Below are positions 62,764 through 64,000 of a stretch of 64,000 nt of DNA, in pieces (positions within the stretch are counted from its first letter, which is position 1; the number at the start of each line of letters is the position of its first letter). The notes under the pieces were generated by a model that saw only the letters and a list, made by a program, of their open reading frames with translations, had not been told where the DNA came from and searched no databases. The translations under genes and the position numbers were made by a program. The DNA is from Xylocopa sonorina (lineage: Eukaryota; Arthropoda; Insecta; Hymenoptera; Apidae): NCBI RefSeq assembly GCF_050948175.1, contig NC_135195.1, positions 10,630,001-10,694,000 of the forward strand. The letters are read 5' to 3'.

Positions 62764-64000
62764 ACCATAAACTTTTCAATTCGCCCTTAATAACTTCTAT
62801 GCGAACGTGACAGTATAATTCTCGTTTTAAACGTAAACGTTACTATTTCAATAAACAGCTATTACGTTATCCGCGCACTGGCTGCAGAAAGTGAAGTATT
62901 CAAAATATTTCCGACATTCCGATAGTTATGTGCTCACGGAGGTCACCGTCAGCTCTCCGCGCGTTCCTCTCCGATACTAAATCACAGAGGAATGTGGAAA
63001 GACGAGGGGTTTCTTTCTTGTGTAACGCGAGTAGGTATATAATTTCATTCTAAGCATAAAGTGTCTTCAAAAATTGAATTCCTGTCTTGTGTTTACCGGC
63101 GGAAGTACAGGCAATCAAGTTAACTACAGAGTAACACTGTTGCTCCCTGCATATCGTCTTGTTCATCTCCATCACCGCGTTTCTCAATCTCCTCTCCTAT
63201 AAACACGCAACTTACGAAACCAATAAATTACGCTTGATCAGTATCCACGTATGTCCCTTGCTAGAAACAAGGTACCACCGGGTTACCAGAGGCATTTATG
63301 CCAACGGTAGGTACCAGTCGTGTCGTCAACTTGTCATTATTACACGTCATCCACCTTTCGTTCCACTCTCGTCATTTCATCGCGAACGAGGAGTTTTATC
63401 TACAACTACATTGTATCAGATCAGGTGAAAGATTCGGAATTCAATCGCATAATGCTACGTTTTTGTATCTGTGATCCTTTATTTTAAAGGATGCGACGCG
63501 TTTCCGTTTCCATTCGTTGTCACTGACAGGAAACAGGGTAGATAATACACACACGCGCGCATAACTTTCGCCAACAGCCTTCAATTTCCAACGATTTCGG
63601 ACGTTCGTCGATGGATTTGTGTATGCGTCTGACCGGATAGGGCGGAGGGAGGCCGAGAAAGGGACGATTCAGCGAAATCGTCGGTTCGTTTCGTATTTCC
63701 CGGCGGAGCGCATCTTCCTGTGAAAAAGTGCACTCTTGGGGCCGTGTCCGTGGCTCGCGCGATGTGTACGTGCCTTAATCTCGCCGCGAGATGCACATCC
63801 GCCGGCTCTCCTCCGCTCAGATTGAAACACGGAAGCCCTAAGGCCATGGTTAACGGTGAATTGGTACATTCTCGCGTTCCTACTGACACATGCACGCGTT
63901 CCCAGGCATACGTACGCGTCTCTGCACGTACCATCGAACACGTACGAAATTCCTCCGATAGAACGGCCTTCTTTTCATAAAATAACAATTGCTGGTCTAG

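Larger units (their letters stand above)
60219..64000 (+). other. Intron following the E78 finger-1 exon (incomplete)
   Basis: At least 3.78 kb of intron. I looked for the expected continuation (Gly-Phe-Phe-Arg-Arg and the finger-2 cysteines) and did not see it. The section 60620-61290 is pyrimidine-rich on the + strand and gives open frames full of Phe, Leu and Ser (for example 60445-60930 and 61102-61644) that look like composition artefacts. A 28-base tandem repeat lies at 62710-62763. A stretch at 62357-62420 with initiator-like and donor-like sequences could be an intronic first exon. The last 450 bases (63540-64000) are CpG-richer and carry ACACACGCGCGC-type sequence. Confidence 0.7.

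Overview
This window looks like eukaryotic nuclear DNA from an insect. I infer a hymenopteran (bee, ant or wasp) from one recognisable insect-type nuclear-receptor exon, very long gene-free stretches, CpG that is abundant rather than depleted, and many short CT, GAA and CG microsatellites. The order-level call is inference from composition. The long open frames elsewhere have no family motif and mostly overlap other frames on both strands, so I read them as by-products of the CpG-rich composition.

The one feature I can support as protein-coding is a 125-base internal exon at 60094-60218 (+). It encodes the first zinc finger of a nuclear receptor DNA-binding domain. It has a polypyrimidine tract and AG acceptor before it, a GTGAGT donor after it, and the reading frame is closed by stops just outside both boundaries. 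Residues around the finger best fit E78 (Eip78C, NR1E), an ecdysone-response receptor related to E75 and Rev-erb. Transcription runs left to right. The exon carrying the second finger was not found by reading to the right edge, so the following intron is longer than 3.78 kb.

The 60 kb to the left holds no coding exon I can defend. It is probably a very long 5' intron of E78, its 5' flank, or both. It alternates between plain, moderately AT-rich DNA and CpG-dense blocks at about 0.8-1.3, 1.9-2.95, 4.95-6.09, 14.15-14.66, 18.54-19.26 and 27.0-27.6 kb. Those blocks contain alternating purine-pyrimidine runs and a few recognisable promoter-type sites, notably an overlapping E-box/CRE at 18.86 kb. 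They are the best places to look for promoters or non-coding first exons.

Structural features include two old local duplications (17.7-18.0 kb with an exact 153-base period; 46.0-46.35 kb), a 42-base near-palindrome (3.85 kb), a cluster of direct and inverted repeats (4.8-4.9 kb), two mutually exclusive perfect hairpins (21.8 kb), other inverted repeats (30.6 and 59.5 kb), a 28-base tandem repeat (62.7 kb), and a roughly 800-base CpG-poor purine-rich block (47.6-48.4 kb). I saw no complete tRNA, rRNA, CRISPR array or intact transposon, and no novel multigene system.
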